Notes under the pieces: generated by a model
What the model saw: the letters and a program-made list of their open reading frames with translations, nothing else
The model's database searches: none
What the model was told of the DNA's origin: nothing
Source of the DNA: an uncultured Paracoccaceae bacterium
GTDB taxonomy: Bacteria > Pseudomonadota > Alphaproteobacteria > Rhodobacterales > Rhodobacteraceae
Length of the DNA: 64,000 bases
Assembly: GCA_951812615.1 (NCBI GenBank)
Contig: CATOSU010000001.1
Span: 1-64,000 of the forward strand
Direction: 5' to 3'
In this document: positions 18,690 through 27,364 of the stretch, piece after piece
Layout of the letters: each line of letters begins with the position of its first letter
Position numbering within the stretch: the stretch's first letter is position 1
Program-made: the position numbers and the translations under genes

Positions 18690-20072
18690 GAGTTATGCCC
18701 AAAAGTTGGTGACGGCGTGATCAGGCGGCGTTTTGACGTTGCCTGATCCCGTCCTTGAAGGCAATCCCCTGGATCACTTCGGGCAGACGGTTTGGCCCTG
18801 AGATCTTCCTCCACTTCTTCTTGGCCGACATCATCAACCTGAAGACCATGGCGAGGGCGGTCTTGCGGTTCAGGCATCCTTTGGTTTTGCGCGTTCGGTT
18901 GCGGACCGTGGCAAAGACGCTTTCGATCGGGTTCGTGGTCCGGATGTGTTTCCAGTGTTCGGCCGGGAAGTCATAGAAGGTCAGCAACACGTCGCGGTCC
19001 TTGACCAGCCTGGCCACGGCCCGCTCGTATTTCAGGCCGTAGGTTTCCACGAAGAGATCGAAGGCCGCATTGGCTTCCTTCTTCGTCTCGGCCATCCAAA
19101 TATCCTGCAGATCGGCCTTGGCTTTTTCCCGCAGCGACTTGGGCATCGCGCCCGTTACATTGGCCGTCTTGTGGACCCAGCACCGCTGCTCACGGGTGGT
19201 CGGATAGACATCCCGCAGCGCCGTCCAGAACCCAAGCGCGCCATCACCGACAGCAAGCTCGGGCGGCACCGTCAGGCCGCGTTTCCTCAGACCGCGTAAC
19301 AGGTCCCGCCAGCTGTCCGCGTTCTCCCGGAATCCGTCCATGATGCTCAAAACGTCCTTTTCTCCGTACTCGTCAGCGCCGATAATCACCAACATACATT
19401 GACGATCCCCGTCCAAACGGGGCGTGAAGCAGACCCCGTCCGCCCAGATGTAGACATAGCGCTTGCCCGACAGGTCACGCTTGCGCCAGGCTTCATACTC
19501 GTCCCACCAGGTCGCCTTCAGTCGCGTGATCGTGGAGGCTGACAGCCCCTCTGCATCCGGCCCCAAAAGGGCGGCCAGCGCCTCGCTGAAGTCCCCCGTT
19601 GAAATGCCCTTCAGGTAAAGCCAGGGCAGCAGCTCCTCGACGGACTTCGCTTTGCGTAGATACGGCGGCACCAAGGATGAACGGAACCTGATCTTGCTGC
19701 CATCGATGTTCGCACCCCGGTCGCGGACCCGGGGCACCTGAACGGGCACCGTGCCGATCCCGGTCATCACCTCGCGCTCCGGCAGGAACCCGTGGCGCAC
19801 CAGACGCTGGCGACCTTCCTCGTCCAGAAGCTGCGCGTGAACCGCCATGAAACCGGCAACCTCAGCCTGCACAGCCGTTCGCAACAGCTCGCGTGCCCCG
19901 AACTGAATGACCTCAGTCAGCGGATCAGGTGAAAATTCCGATGGTAGCTCGAATGGAACAACGGTAGATTTCGACATGTGGCATATCCCTTTCTCTTGAG
20001 AATTGACGGCGCTTCAGCACCGCCTTGATATGCCGCCCCTCAGGGGCCATCACCAACTTTCAACCATATCTC
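18690..20072 (-). mobile_element. IS256-family element, copy 3 of 6
   Basis: 1,383 bp, flanked by GTTGCTTT at 18682-18689 and 20073-20080. Inserted near the start of the cytidylyltransferase gene. Confidence 0.97.
18721..19977 (-). CDS. IS256-family transposase
   Basis: 418 aa, the same protein as copy 1 apart from isolated changes near the N-terminus (for example PFELPSEFS). The frame is intact. Confidence 0.97.
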   Translation of the reverse strand: MSKSTVVPFELPSEFSPDPLTEVIQFGARELLRTAVQAEVAGFMAVHAQLLDEEGRQRLVRHGFLPEREVMTGIGTVPVQVPRVRDRGANIDGSKIRFRSSLVPPYLRKAKSVEELLPWLYLKGISTGDFSEALAALLGPDAEGLSASTITRLKATWWDEYEAWRKRDLSGKRYVYIWADGVCFTPRLDGDRQCMLVIIGADEYGEKDVLSIMDGFRENADSWRDLLRGLRKRGLTVPPELAVGDGALGFWTALRDVYPTTREQRCWVHKTANVTGAMPKSLREKAKADLQDIWMAETKKEANAAFDLFVETYGLKYERAVARLVKDRDVLLTFYDFPAEHWKHIRTTNPIESVFATVRNRTRKTKGCLNRKTALAMVFRLMMSAKKKWRKISGPNRLPEVIQGIAFKDGIRQRQNAA

Positions 20073-20456
20073 GTTGCTTTGCTGAAACACTGCAAGTCGC
20101 TTGGCGATGTCCTCGCCGTCGGCGTGGCGTCTGATGAGGTCGTTAACCTTTACAAGCCAAATGTCCCAGTTGTTCCTCTGGACCAACGCGTTGAAATGTT
20201 GCACGCTATGGGCTGCGTAGACATTGTTCGACCCTACCACGAACTTGAGTATGTTTCGGGTTGCATAGCGGTTCATGCAGATATCTTTGTCATTGGCGAA
20301 GACTGGGGAAGTAAGCGCCACAACCTTGATGTGGATGCGTATTTGAACAAAATGGGCAAGGAGATTGTTCAGGTTCGCTACAACCCGCGAACATCTTCGA
20401 CGAAAATAAAGCAGACGGTTTTGGCGCAATTTAATGCATCGCTGCAACCGAGCTAG
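20073..20456 (+). pseudogene. cytidylyltransferase-like protein, C-terminal part, cut off by IS256
   Basis: Continues KHCKSLGDVLAVGVASDE through LDQRVEMLHAMGCVD and IGEDWGSK to the stop at 20456, with the conserved RTSSTKI near the end that completes the nucleotide-binding site. A plausible product is CDP-glycerol or another CDP-alcohol for the divergent phosphatidyltransferase. Without its first 19 residues this fragment cannot be active. Confidence 0.85.
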
Positions 20457-20613
20457 ATGTCGCCATTTTGGGCGTTTTACCGCCCCTAGGAAGCCTGTCT
20501 GCATGGGCTAATCCGTCAAATCCTGACCTGGAAACTCACTCTTGATGGTGTCCGGATATCTGTGCGGCGCTTGTCGGAACGCTCGATTCTCTCTGCCTGT
20601 GAAAGAGACTACA

Positions 20614-20707
20614 ATGATGTCAGTCCATTCAATGCCTGCTGCATTCACTCCAGCGGAATGCGAACGGATTATTGTATCATTAACTACTGTTCCGGCGCGT
20701 GACGCGC
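20614..20707 (+). pseudogene. 2OG-Fe(II) oxygenase, N-terminal part, cut off by IS256
   Basis: Begins MMSVHSMPAAFTPAECERI at 20614, typical of the N-terminus of PKHD-type hydroxylases, behind a GAAAGAGAC purine run. Joined to 22099-22556 it makes 552 bp, an uninterrupted 183-aa protein. Confidence 0.82.
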
Positions 20708-22090
20708 GAGTTATGCCCAAAAGTTGGTGACGGCGTGATCAGGCGGCGTTTTGACGTTGCCTGATCCCGTCCTTGAAGGCAATCCCCTGGATCACTTCGG
20801 GCAGACGGTTTGGCCCTGAGATCTTCCTCCACTTCTTCTTGGCCGACATCATCAACCTGAAGACCATGGCGAGGGCGGTCTTGCGGTTCAGGCATCCTTT
20901 GGTTTTGCGCGTTCGGTTGCGGACCGTGGCAAAGACGCTTTCGATCGGGTTCGTGGTCCGGATGTGTTTCCAGTGTTCGGCCGGGAAGTCATAGAAGGTC
21001 AGCAACACGTCGCGGTCCTTGACCAGCCTGGCCACGGCCCGCTCGTATTTCAGGCCGTAGGTTTCCACGAAGAGATCGAAGGCCGCATTGGCTTCCTTCT
21101 TCGTCTCGGCCATCCAAATATCCTGCAGATCGGCCTTGGCTTTTTCCCGCAGCGACAGGGGCAGCGCGCCCGTTACATTGGCCGTCTTGTGGACCCAGCA
21201 CCGCTGCTCACGGGTGGTCGGATAGACATCCCGCAGCGCCGTCCAGAACCCAAGCGCGCCATCACCGACAGCAAGCTCGGGCGGCACCGTCAGGCCGCGT
21301 TTCCTCAGACCGCGTAACAGGTCCCGCCAGCTGTCCGCGTTCTCCCGGAATCCGTCCATGATGCTCAAAACGTCCTTTTCTCCGTACTCGTCAGCGCCGA
21401 TAATCACCAACATACATTGACGATCCCCGTCCAAACGGGGCGTGAAGCAGACCCCGTCCGCCCAGATGTAGACATAGCGCTTGCCCGACAGGTCACGCTT
21501 GCGCCAGGCTTCATACTCGTCCCACCAGGTCGCCTTCAGTCGCGTGATCGTGGAGGCTGACAGCCCCTCTGCATCCGGCCCCAAAAGGGCGGCCAGCGCC
21601 TCGCTGAAGTCCCCCGTTGAAATGCCCTTCAGGTAAAGCCAGGGCAGCAGCGCCTCGACGGACTTCGCTTTGCGGAGATCCGGCGGCCCCAAGGATGAAC
21701 GGAACCTGATCTTGCTGCCATTAATGTTCGCGCCCCGGTCGCGGACCCGGGGCGCCTGAACGGGCACCGTGCCGATCCCGGTCATCACCTCGCGCTCCGG
21801 CAGGAACCCGTGGCGCACCAGACGCTGGCGACCTTCCTCGTCCAGAAGCTGCGCATGAACCGCCATGAAACCGGCAACCTCAGCCTGCACAGCCGTTCGC
21901 AACAGCTCGCGTGCCCCGAACTGAATGACCTCAGTCAGCGGATCAGGTGAAAATTCCGATGGTAGCTCGAATGGAACAACGGTAGATTTCGACATGTGGC
22001 ATATCCCTTTCTCTTGAGAATTGACGGCGCTTCAGCACCGCCTTGATATGCCGCCCCTCAGGGGCCATCACCAACTTTCAACCATATCTC
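20708..22090 (-). mobile_element. IS256-family element, copy 4 of 6 (variant B)
   Basis: 1,383 bp, flanked by TGACGCGC at 20700-20707 and 22091-22098. It shares a set of base differences with copy 6, so these two form a distinct subtype. Confidence 0.97.
20739..21995 (-). CDS. IS256-family transposase, variant B
   Basis: 418 aa, intact. It carries residues not found in copies 1, 2, 3 and 5: QAPRVRDRGANING, SSLGPPDLRKAKSVEALLP and GALPLSLREK. Catalytic residues are unchanged. Confidence 0.97.
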   Translation of the reverse strand: MSKSTVVPFELPSEFSPDPLTEVIQFGARELLRTAVQAEVAGFMAVHAQLLDEEGRQRLVRHGFLPEREVMTGIGTVPVQAPRVRDRGANINGSKIRFRSSLGPPDLRKAKSVEALLPWLYLKGISTGDFSEALAALLGPDAEGLSASTITRLKATWWDEYEAWRKRDLSGKRYVYIWADGVCFTPRLDGDRQCMLVIIGADEYGEKDVLSIMDGFRENADSWRDLLRGLRKRGLTVPPELAVGDGALGFWTALRDVYPTTREQRCWVHKTANVTGALPLSLREKAKADLQDIWMAETKKEANAAFDLFVETYGLKYERAVARLVKDRDVLLTFYDFPAEHWKHIRTTNPIESVFATVRNRTRKTKGCLNRKTALAMVFRLMMSAKKKWRKISGPNRLPEVIQGIAFKDGIRQRQNAA

Positions 22091-22556
22091 TGACGCGCTG
22101 CTTGTCGGCCATACCCGTGATCGCAATCTTCGCACTGCCGAACTGGTCTGGATGGACGACGTCGACAGTATGGAATGGGTGATGGAGCGGCTGATTGAAC
22201 TCGTCCGCCGATCCAATACCGACAGATTTGACTTTGATCTGCGCGAGTTTGCCGAAAGCCCACAAGCCGCGAGTTACAAATCCTCCGAAGCTGGCCACTT
22301 TGCATGGCACTCGGACATTGGCCACGGTGTTGCAGCCTGCAAACGCAAACTCACGTTGGTGTTACAGTTGAGCGAGTCTAGTGCTTATGATGGCGGCGAT
22401 CTGGAAATTATGCTTGGCGCTCAGGTGTTGTCAGCCAATCGAGAGCAAGGATGCGTCAGTGTTTTTCCCAGCTTTTCACTTCATCAGGTAACTCCAGTAA
22501 AAAGCGGAATACGCCATTCGATAACTGTGTGGGCGCATGGACCGGCTTTTCGGTAA
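22091..22556 (+). pseudogene. 2OG-Fe(II) oxygenase, C-terminal part, cut off by IS256
   Basis: Holds the whole double-stranded beta-helix core. Iron ligands are H and D of FAWHSDIG and H of FSLHQVTPV; the Arg of SGIRHSITVWAHG would bind 2-oxoglutarate. The family hydroxylates small molecules or protein residues using O2 and 2-oxoglutarate. YDGGDLEI and VSVFPSFSLH match the PKHD subgroup. The substrate is unknown. The frame is open from 22099 and would need its own start. Confidence 0.85.
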
Positions 22557-23266
22557 AGCGGCCATTCGCAGTTTTTGCAGCATCCGGTACATCCCATTAG
22601 TGACCAATGCTGCGTCCCGCCTGAATGGCACAATGTGCGGTGACCTGACGCCGCCCGCGGAAGAGACAGGCGACAGCGATTGCACCCTGACTATACCGCA
22701 GCCGCTGGGCAGCTTCACCGAAGCGTCCGCTCGCACACCGTGCAGCATGACAAGCGGGGTGCATGACGGCTGTCTGGGATCTAATCATCCACTCGTCGCG
22801 AGTGTCCCACCAAACCCGTTTCAAGATCGTTGTTTCTGATCGCCCCATGCTTCATTGACTTTTAAAGGTGTGAAAGCGATAAGTCGGCGTGGCCTCCCAA
22901 ATCGCTACTGCCGTGCTGCCAGTATCGACGAGGCCTCAAGCCTTCAGGATCAGTAGCATGCCCCCAGGTCGAGTTAGATCGTGGGATGGAGGTTATTGGG
23001 ATCGATCATAGTGCCGGCGAAAAAGAACGCATCGCAGCTCGCAGCGTGAAGTATGATGCGCTCAGCAACGTCGTGATCCGGAAACTGGTCCAGCGGAAAT
23101 CGTCCAACAATCCGCAGCGCCTTACTGATCCTCAAACAGCGAAGTTCTACAGCGTCAGGCAAATTGGCCTTTCCAACCCAAGACCGCGATTGTCTATGCG
23201 AGTCCTGATCTCACCACCAATCACTGGCGCGTCTCATGACCCGCCGATCCCAATGGAGGGTAACAA
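22557..23266. other. intergenic stretch, no supported gene
   Basis: 710 bases. Short frames on both strands lack support. A ribosome-binding site (GGAGGG) for the next gene lies at its right end. Confidence 0.5.
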
Positions 23267-23620
23267 ATGACGACTCCAACTTGGCTCAAGCCCGGCGTTT
23301 ATGGCGCAGCAATCGGAGCTGTGCTGGCCATGGTCCTCGGATTTTCATGGGGCGGATGGATGACTGGCGGATCTGCCAGTGAAATGGCCGACAAACTGGC
23401 GCAGGAGCAGGTTATGTCGGCCCTCGTACCGGTTTGTGTCAACATGTCTGAGATTGACCCCGACCGCGCGGAAAAACTGGCTGCGCTTGAGTCTGCTTCA
23501 AGTTTCAAACGGCGGGATACTGTTGCGGATGCCGGTTGGGCGACAATACCCGGAATGGCCGGTCCGGATCGCAACCTCGCCAAAGCCTGTGAAGAGGCAT
23601 TGAAAGCCAATGCGTCCTGA
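23267..23620 (+). CDS. small membrane-anchored protein, function unknown
   Basis: 117 aa starting MTTPTWLKPGVYGAAIG behind GGAGGGTAAC. One N-terminal membrane segment (about residues 10-33, GAAIGAVLAMVLGFSWGGWM) is followed by a periplasmic-type helical domain with two Cys (PVCVNM and AKACEE). It looks like a membrane-anchored helper protein seen in alphaproteobacteria. The start of the next frame overlaps its stop, so the two may be cotranscribed. Confidence 0.78.
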   Translation: MTTPTWLKPGVYGAAIGAVLAMVLGFSWGGWMTGGSASEMADKLAQEQVMSALVPVCVNMSEIDPDRAEKLAALESASSFKRRDTVADAGWATIPGMAGPDRNLAKACEEALKANAS

Positions 23621-23663
23621 CTGCAATCGGCATCCCTTTTCGCGGGTCGCTTGCCGAATTCAG

Positions 23664-24449
23664 GTGTATCTATGGGTGGTCTTCGGGCGGTTTTTGAACG
23701 CTACCGCACTCGGCGCGTCTCTGGTCTTCGCCGTGTCGACAGGCGCGGGACTTGCACAAGCGACCATCGAGCCCTTTTCCGCCAATGCCCACGAAAAGCG
23801 TTACGGCGAAGGCTGGGAGTGCGATCGCGGTTTCCGGCAGGAAGGAGAAGTCTGCATTGCAATCGACATTCCGGCGAACGCCTATGCAACCGGTCGTACT
23901 TATGGTACGGGATGGGACTTTTCACACGGCTTTCGTCGCAGCGAAGGGTCCTGCGCGGAAGTAACCGTTCCTGAAAACGCCTTTCTCAACTCGGAGGGAG
24001 ATGATTGGCGTTGCCGTCGGATGTACCAGCGGGTCGACAACAGCTGCCAAGCCATGGCGGTGCCAGAAAACGGATACCTGATCGAAGAATTCGGCGGCGC
24101 AAAGATCGGCTGCGATTGGGGATTTCGGTTCAAAGTCGACGATTGCGTGCGGATTGAAGTGCCGCCAAATGGTCGCCTTACGGATAAATACAGTGACAGC
24201 GGGTGGGTCTGCCTACGCGGGTATCGCGCCAAAGCCGGAACATGCGAGCCTCTTGCAGTCCCCGAAAACGCCTACCTCGCAGACGAGGTTTTCGCAATCG
24301 GGTGGAGGTGCAAACGTGGCTTCAGGGCACTAAGCGATGCTTGCGAAGAGATTAGACTGCCGGAGCACGCCCATCTGAACAGATTAGGTGACGGTTGGGA
24401 CTGCAACCGACCCTATGCCCGGATTCAAGGCCGATGCATAATCGATTGA
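23664..24449 (+). CDS. secreted cysteine-repeat protein
   Basis: About 261 aa if started at GTG 23664, giving a signal peptide (LNATALGASLVFAVSTGAGLAQA); an ATG at 23610 would add 18 residues. The mature part is six full tandem repeats of about 31 residues and a final partial one, with consensus GWxCxRGFxxxxxxCxxixVPeNAyL. Most repeats have two Cys, so each probably forms one disulfide in the periplasm or outside. Examples are GWECDRGFRQEGEVC, GWVCLRGYRAKAGTC and GWRCKRGFRALSDAC. The function is unknown; it may bind a surface ligand. It follows the membrane protein gene closely. Confidence 0.8.
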   Translation: MYLWVVFGRFLNATALGASLVFAVSTGAGLAQATIEPFSANAHEKRYGEGWECDRGFRQEGEVCIAIDIPANAYATGRTYGTGWDFSHGFRRSEGSCAEVTVPENAFLNSEGDDWRCRRMYQRVDNSCQAMAVPENGYLIEEFGGAKIGCDWGFRFKVDDCVRIEVPPNGRLTDKYSDSGWVCLRGYRAKAGTCEPLAVPENAYLADEVFAIGWRCKRGFRALSDACEEIRLPEHAHLNRLGDGWDCNRPYARIQGRCIID

Positions 24450-24507
24450 GCGGAAACGTGATCCGGTCGCTGTCGCGATCGATCCGCCCGCAATTAGGGA
24501 GCCAGCT

Positions 24508-24657
24508 TTGGCAGACAACTCTTTTAATGAACGCCTTGGGAAGAAGCTGAAGGCCAACGACTCAATGTTCCAGCATTCGAAATACCGCGTGAGGATCGTC
24601 GCGGTGCTCGTAATCGGCATGATCGTTTTGGCCGCAATATTCGTTTCGAACCGATGA
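24508..24657 (+). CDS. small single-pass membrane protein
   Basis: 49 aa from TTG 24508, with AGGGAG six bases upstream. It has a basic N-terminal half (NERLGKKLKAND) and a C-terminal membrane segment (VRIVAVLVIGMIVLAAIFV). The stop overlaps an ATG of the next frame (ATGA), suggesting coupling. The non-ATG start makes it easy to miss. Function unknown. Confidence 0.55.
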   Translation: MADNSFNERLGKKLKANDSMFQHSKYRVRIVAVLVIGMIVLAAIFVSNR

Positions 24658-24698
24658 TCAGAACACTGAACCCATCCAAGAAAATTGAAGGCAATCAA

Positions 24699-25340
24699 AT
24701 GTTCAAGAAACCGGGTCAGAAGTTCAAAGAACGCCACGTTCAAGTGAAGAGTGAGGCGAAAGTGGCTGGGATCATCGAAGAGGAATATGGAAAGTACCAG
24801 ATCAAGGCCGGCAGACTCAGCGGCTCGTATGTGGCACGCGCATTTGCAAAGCCTCCGGCGACGACCAAGGGGTTTTTCGTGGAGGCAGAAGGCGACTCCG
24901 AGCAGGCAGCAATAGATGCATTGAAAGCGTTGATTGACGCGAGAAAGATCCAGCGAAGTGAAGATCGTCGGTGGGATGAAAAGAGCTCAATATCGGTTCC
25001 GACCGAAGAGGAATTTCTCGAGACTTTGCGCCAGGCGCAGTTGTCGCAGGCACAGGTGGCGATGCTGAAGGCGCTTTCTGTCTCCGCCGAAAATGGTCTG
25101 ACCTTCGGCCAATTAGCGCGTGCAGCGGGTTACAAATCCAGCAAGACGGGTGCGAAGGTCTTCAAGAAGGTTGGTGACTTGATAGCAGATTACCTTGGGA
25201 TTGAGATTGCCGATAGAGATGCGACGCACGATGAGCGGTCGGCTCATATAGTGGCCTTTGGGCACATCTCGGAAGAAGACGCTCCCACAGTCTGGGTCAT
25301 GCACCAGGAGCTGCGTTGCGCTGTTAGAGCAACCTATTGA
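24699..25340 (+). CDS. unknown protein with C-terminal winged-helix-like region
   Basis: 213 aa from ATG 24699 behind GAAGG; an in-frame ATG at 24654, overlapping the previous stop, would add 15 residues. The N-terminal half is basic and mixed. Residues from about QAQLSQAQVAMLKALS include GLTFGQLARAAGYKSSKT and KVFKKVGDLIADYLGI, which read like a winged-helix DNA-binding fold. No family name can be given. Confidence 0.65.
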   Translation: MFKKPGQKFKERHVQVKSEAKVAGIIEEEYGKYQIKAGRLSGSYVARAFAKPPATTKGFFVEAEGDSEQAAIDALKALIDARKIQRSEDRRWDEKSSISVPTEEEFLETLRQAQLSQAQVAMLKALSVSAENGLTFGQLARAAGYKSSKTGAKVFKKVGDLIADYLGIEIADRDATHDERSAHIVAFGHISEEDAPTVWVMHQELRCAVRATY

Positions 25341-25382
25341 TCCGCCTCGTGTTGCCGTGACCCGAGGGGATGAATCGAGCCC

Positions 25383-25526
25383 TTGATCCGGCGTCACTCA
25401 GCTTTCGACGGTCGGACCACCCGGCGTCCGGTCTACGTCCTGTCCCAGAAGCACCGAAAGAAGATCGAAGAACCGTTCGGCTGGGCCAAAACAGTCGGTG
25501 GCATGGCACATACCAAGTATCGGGGT
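25383..25526 (+). pseudogene. IS5/IS1182-type transposase, C-terminal remnant
   Basis: The frame reads FDGRTTRRPVYVLSQKHRKK and IEEPFGWAKTVGGMAHTKYRG, a characteristic C-terminal block of IS5/IS1182-type DDE transposases (catalytic Glu in IEEPFGW). Sequence before and after does not fit the family, so only about 45 codons remain. Confidence 0.75.
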
Positions 25527-25694
25527 GCCAGCGAAACACAGAAAACCAAAACAGGCGGTCGACGGCAGAAACCCAGCGGTCTCTGCGAACGGCCGGTTCT
25601 GAATCACAACGACAAAGGAGCGCCGCTGCTTCGCCGCAAGGCGGCTGCGTGCCCAAAGCCCCGTCAGTATTGGGCAGCTCCGAGCGCTAAACGG

Positions 25695-25843
25695 GTGTTG
25701 AACTCAGTCGCCCCGGATCTGATCACCTTGCGAACGGTATTACGCGACACCCGAAGCTCGCGGCAAATCTGCTTGATCGACTTGCATTCGATGAAATGCG
25801 CACGCCTGATCTTCGCAATCGTTTCCACAACCAACATCCCCTG
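25695..25843 (-). pseudogene. IS21 IstA, N-terminal remnant
   Basis: Begins MLVVETIAKIRRAHFIECKS and continues IKQICRELRVSRNTVRKVIRS, the helix-turn-helix start of IS21-type IstA transposases, then stops after about 50 codons. Beyond its start (about 25890-25935) are repeated GGGGGTCA motifs, as in IS21 ends. Confidence 0.72.
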
Positions 25844-26199
25844 ACCGCTCCCTCATGCTTTCGAGGAAGCTTCTGATCGTAACTGTCAGGGGGGTCACTT
25901 TTGGACGCCGGTCACCCCAAAACGGGGGTCAATCTTGCATGCCGATCCACACCCACCGACCGCATCGGGCTCAGTGCTGCCGGCCAAGGGTCGCTCAGCA
26001 TGTGGCCGCTTCTCGAAATCGAACGGCTGATTTCGCCGGCCGAGTTACCTGACAGCTTTCAACAATCGAACGGTTGGGACCGGGATATTGGCAAAATCTG
26101 TGGATGGACGGTTCCGGAGTGCGGTTCACACTCGTCCCGTTGCGATGCCGCAAGGCGGCGGCGAGTCCAATATGTCGGTTGCTGCACAATTCACTAACG
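25844..26199. other. IS21 end remnant and non-coding sequence
   Basis: About 25885-25935 carries GGGGGTCAC, GGTCACCCC and GGGGGTCAA blocks that look like the multiple binding sites at an IS21 left end. The rest up to the WYL regulator shows no supported gene. Confidence 0.45.
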
Positions 26200-26892
26200 T
26201 CAGCTTTTCATGCGCCTCGCGGTCGCGCCTTCCCACCCTTTGAGCAATGCTGCCCGGCGGCCTGGGTACTTCTGGCCCAGCACTTTCAGCTCCTCGACCC
26301 TTTCTGTCTTGAAATGCCGGTAGTCGTCTTTGGTTTCGCACCAACCGACTAGGTATCGAGTGCGATCCAGAAACGCGATCAGCAGTGGCCAGACAATCCG
26401 GTCTGTCGTACGGTCGTTGCGGTCGGTGTAGATGAGTTGCAGCCTGTAGCGCTCTCGAATGGCGTGGCGCAGCAGGGCGCTGTCAAAACGTTCGGACACC
26501 CTAGCGCGCGTTTGAATGGGCTTTGTACTTCCGTCCAGCACGACAGGGCGAAGTTCCTTCGGGATGGCTGAAGAGAGCTTTGACACGAGATCACGCGCAG
26601 CCCGAGCGAGCGATGGGTCTGCCTCGGAGGCCACCCATGCGGCACCAAGCGCCGCAGCCTCCAGTTCATCAGCCGTGAGCATCAGGGGCGGCATGTCATA
26701 GCCATCGTCAAGCACGTATCCGATCCCCGCTTCACCCGTGATGGGGATGCGTTGGGCGTGAAGCTCCGCCATATCGCGGTAAAGCGTGCTAAGAGATATC
26801 TCCAACTCATCTGCCAACTCCCGTCCTGTAATCGGCGACCGGGTAGACCGCAGTATTTGGATAATCTGGAACAGGCGTTCAGTGCGACGCAT
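26200..26892 (-). CDS. YafY-type transcriptional regulator with WYL domain
   Basis: 230 aa. The N-terminal helix-turn-helix is MRRTERLFQIIQILRST and TGRELADELEISLSTLYRDM; the C-terminal ligand-sensing WYL-type domain starts near AIRERYRLQLIYTDRND, includes RTDRIVWPLLIAF-like strands and RYLVGWCETKDDYRHFKTER. Such proteins usually repress a divergent gene and release it on binding a ligand. The divergent neighbour here is a truncated gene beginning MIHHERNLTIE; a perfect inverted repeat lies between the two. Confidence 0.92.
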   Translation of the reverse strand: MRRTERLFQIIQILRSTRSPITGRELADELEISLSTLYRDMAELHAQRIPITGEAGIGYVLDDGYDMPPLMLTADELEAAALGAAWVASEADPSLARAARDLVSKLSSAIPKELRPVVLDGSTKPIQTRARVSERFDSALLRHAIRERYRLQLIYTDRNDRTTDRIVWPLLIAFLDRTRYLVGWCETKDDYRHFKTERVEELKVLGQKYPGRRAALLKGWEGATARRMKS

Positions 26893-26901
26893 ATTTTCGT
26901 T

Positions 26902-26936
26902 CTCCTCTCACACTACTGTCATAACGGTGAGAGGAG
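26902..26936. promoter_or_regulatory. inverted repeat upstream of WYL regulator, probable operator
   Basis: CTCCTCTCAC (26902-26911) and GTGAGAGGAG (26927-26936) are a perfect 10-bp inverted repeat with 15 bases between them. It sits directly in front of the regulator start and of the divergent gene, where an autoregulatory operator is expected. Confidence 0.65.
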
Positions 26937-26990
26937 GGTAGTTCTAGGACAGGCTCAGCAACCGAAAAACGCAAACAAATGGAGCCGAAA

Positions 26991-27019
26991 ATGATCCATC
27001 ACGAACGCAACCTGACAAT
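26991..27019 (+). pseudogene. start of a truncated gene (possibly SRPBCC family), cut off by IS3
   Basis: Only MIHHERNLTIE is left before the IS3-family element. The opening resembles SRPBCC/AHSA1 proteins, which are often paired with YafY/WYL regulators, but eleven residues are too few to be sure. The rest of the gene is not in the window. Confidence 0.45.
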
Positions 27020-27085
27020 TGAAGTGGTCCCAGAAAATCGGACAACGAGCTAAGGTGTATCCCAAAACTTTGAAGGGATACGAGA

Positions 27086-27364
27086 ATGGCGAAACGCCGG
27101 AACTTTACAGATCAGTTTAAGGCTAAGGTCGCGTTGGAAGCGCTGCGTGGCGATAAGACCGTGCAGGAGATCGCGGCGAAGCATCAGCTTCACCCGAACC
27201 AAGTGAGCACATGGAAGCGGCAGGCCATTGATGGAATGGCGGATGTGTTCTCGGGTGGAGGCAAGCCGACGGGGCCGTCAGAGGCCGAAGTTAAAGACCT
27301 CCACGCCAAGATCGGGAGGCTGGCAGTCGAGAACGATTTTTTGTCAGAAGGGCTGAAGCGATGA
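27086..27364 (+). CDS. IS3-family OrfA
   Basis: 92 aa helix-turn-helix protein (FTDQFKAKVALEALRGDKT, VQEIAAKHQLHPNQVSTWKR) with a coiled-coil end (LHAKIGRLAVENDFL). Its stop overlaps the OrfB start (ATGA). Confidence 0.96.
   Translation: MAKRRNFTDQFKAKVALEALRGDKTVQEIAAKHQLHPNQVSTWKRQAIDGMADVFSGGGKPTGPSEAEVKDLHAKIGRLAVENDFLSEGLKR

Noticed and set aside
22986-23270. A 94-codon plus-strand frame before the membrane protein
   Set aside because: No ribosome-binding site and no recognisable content; ends at the well-supported start at 23267.
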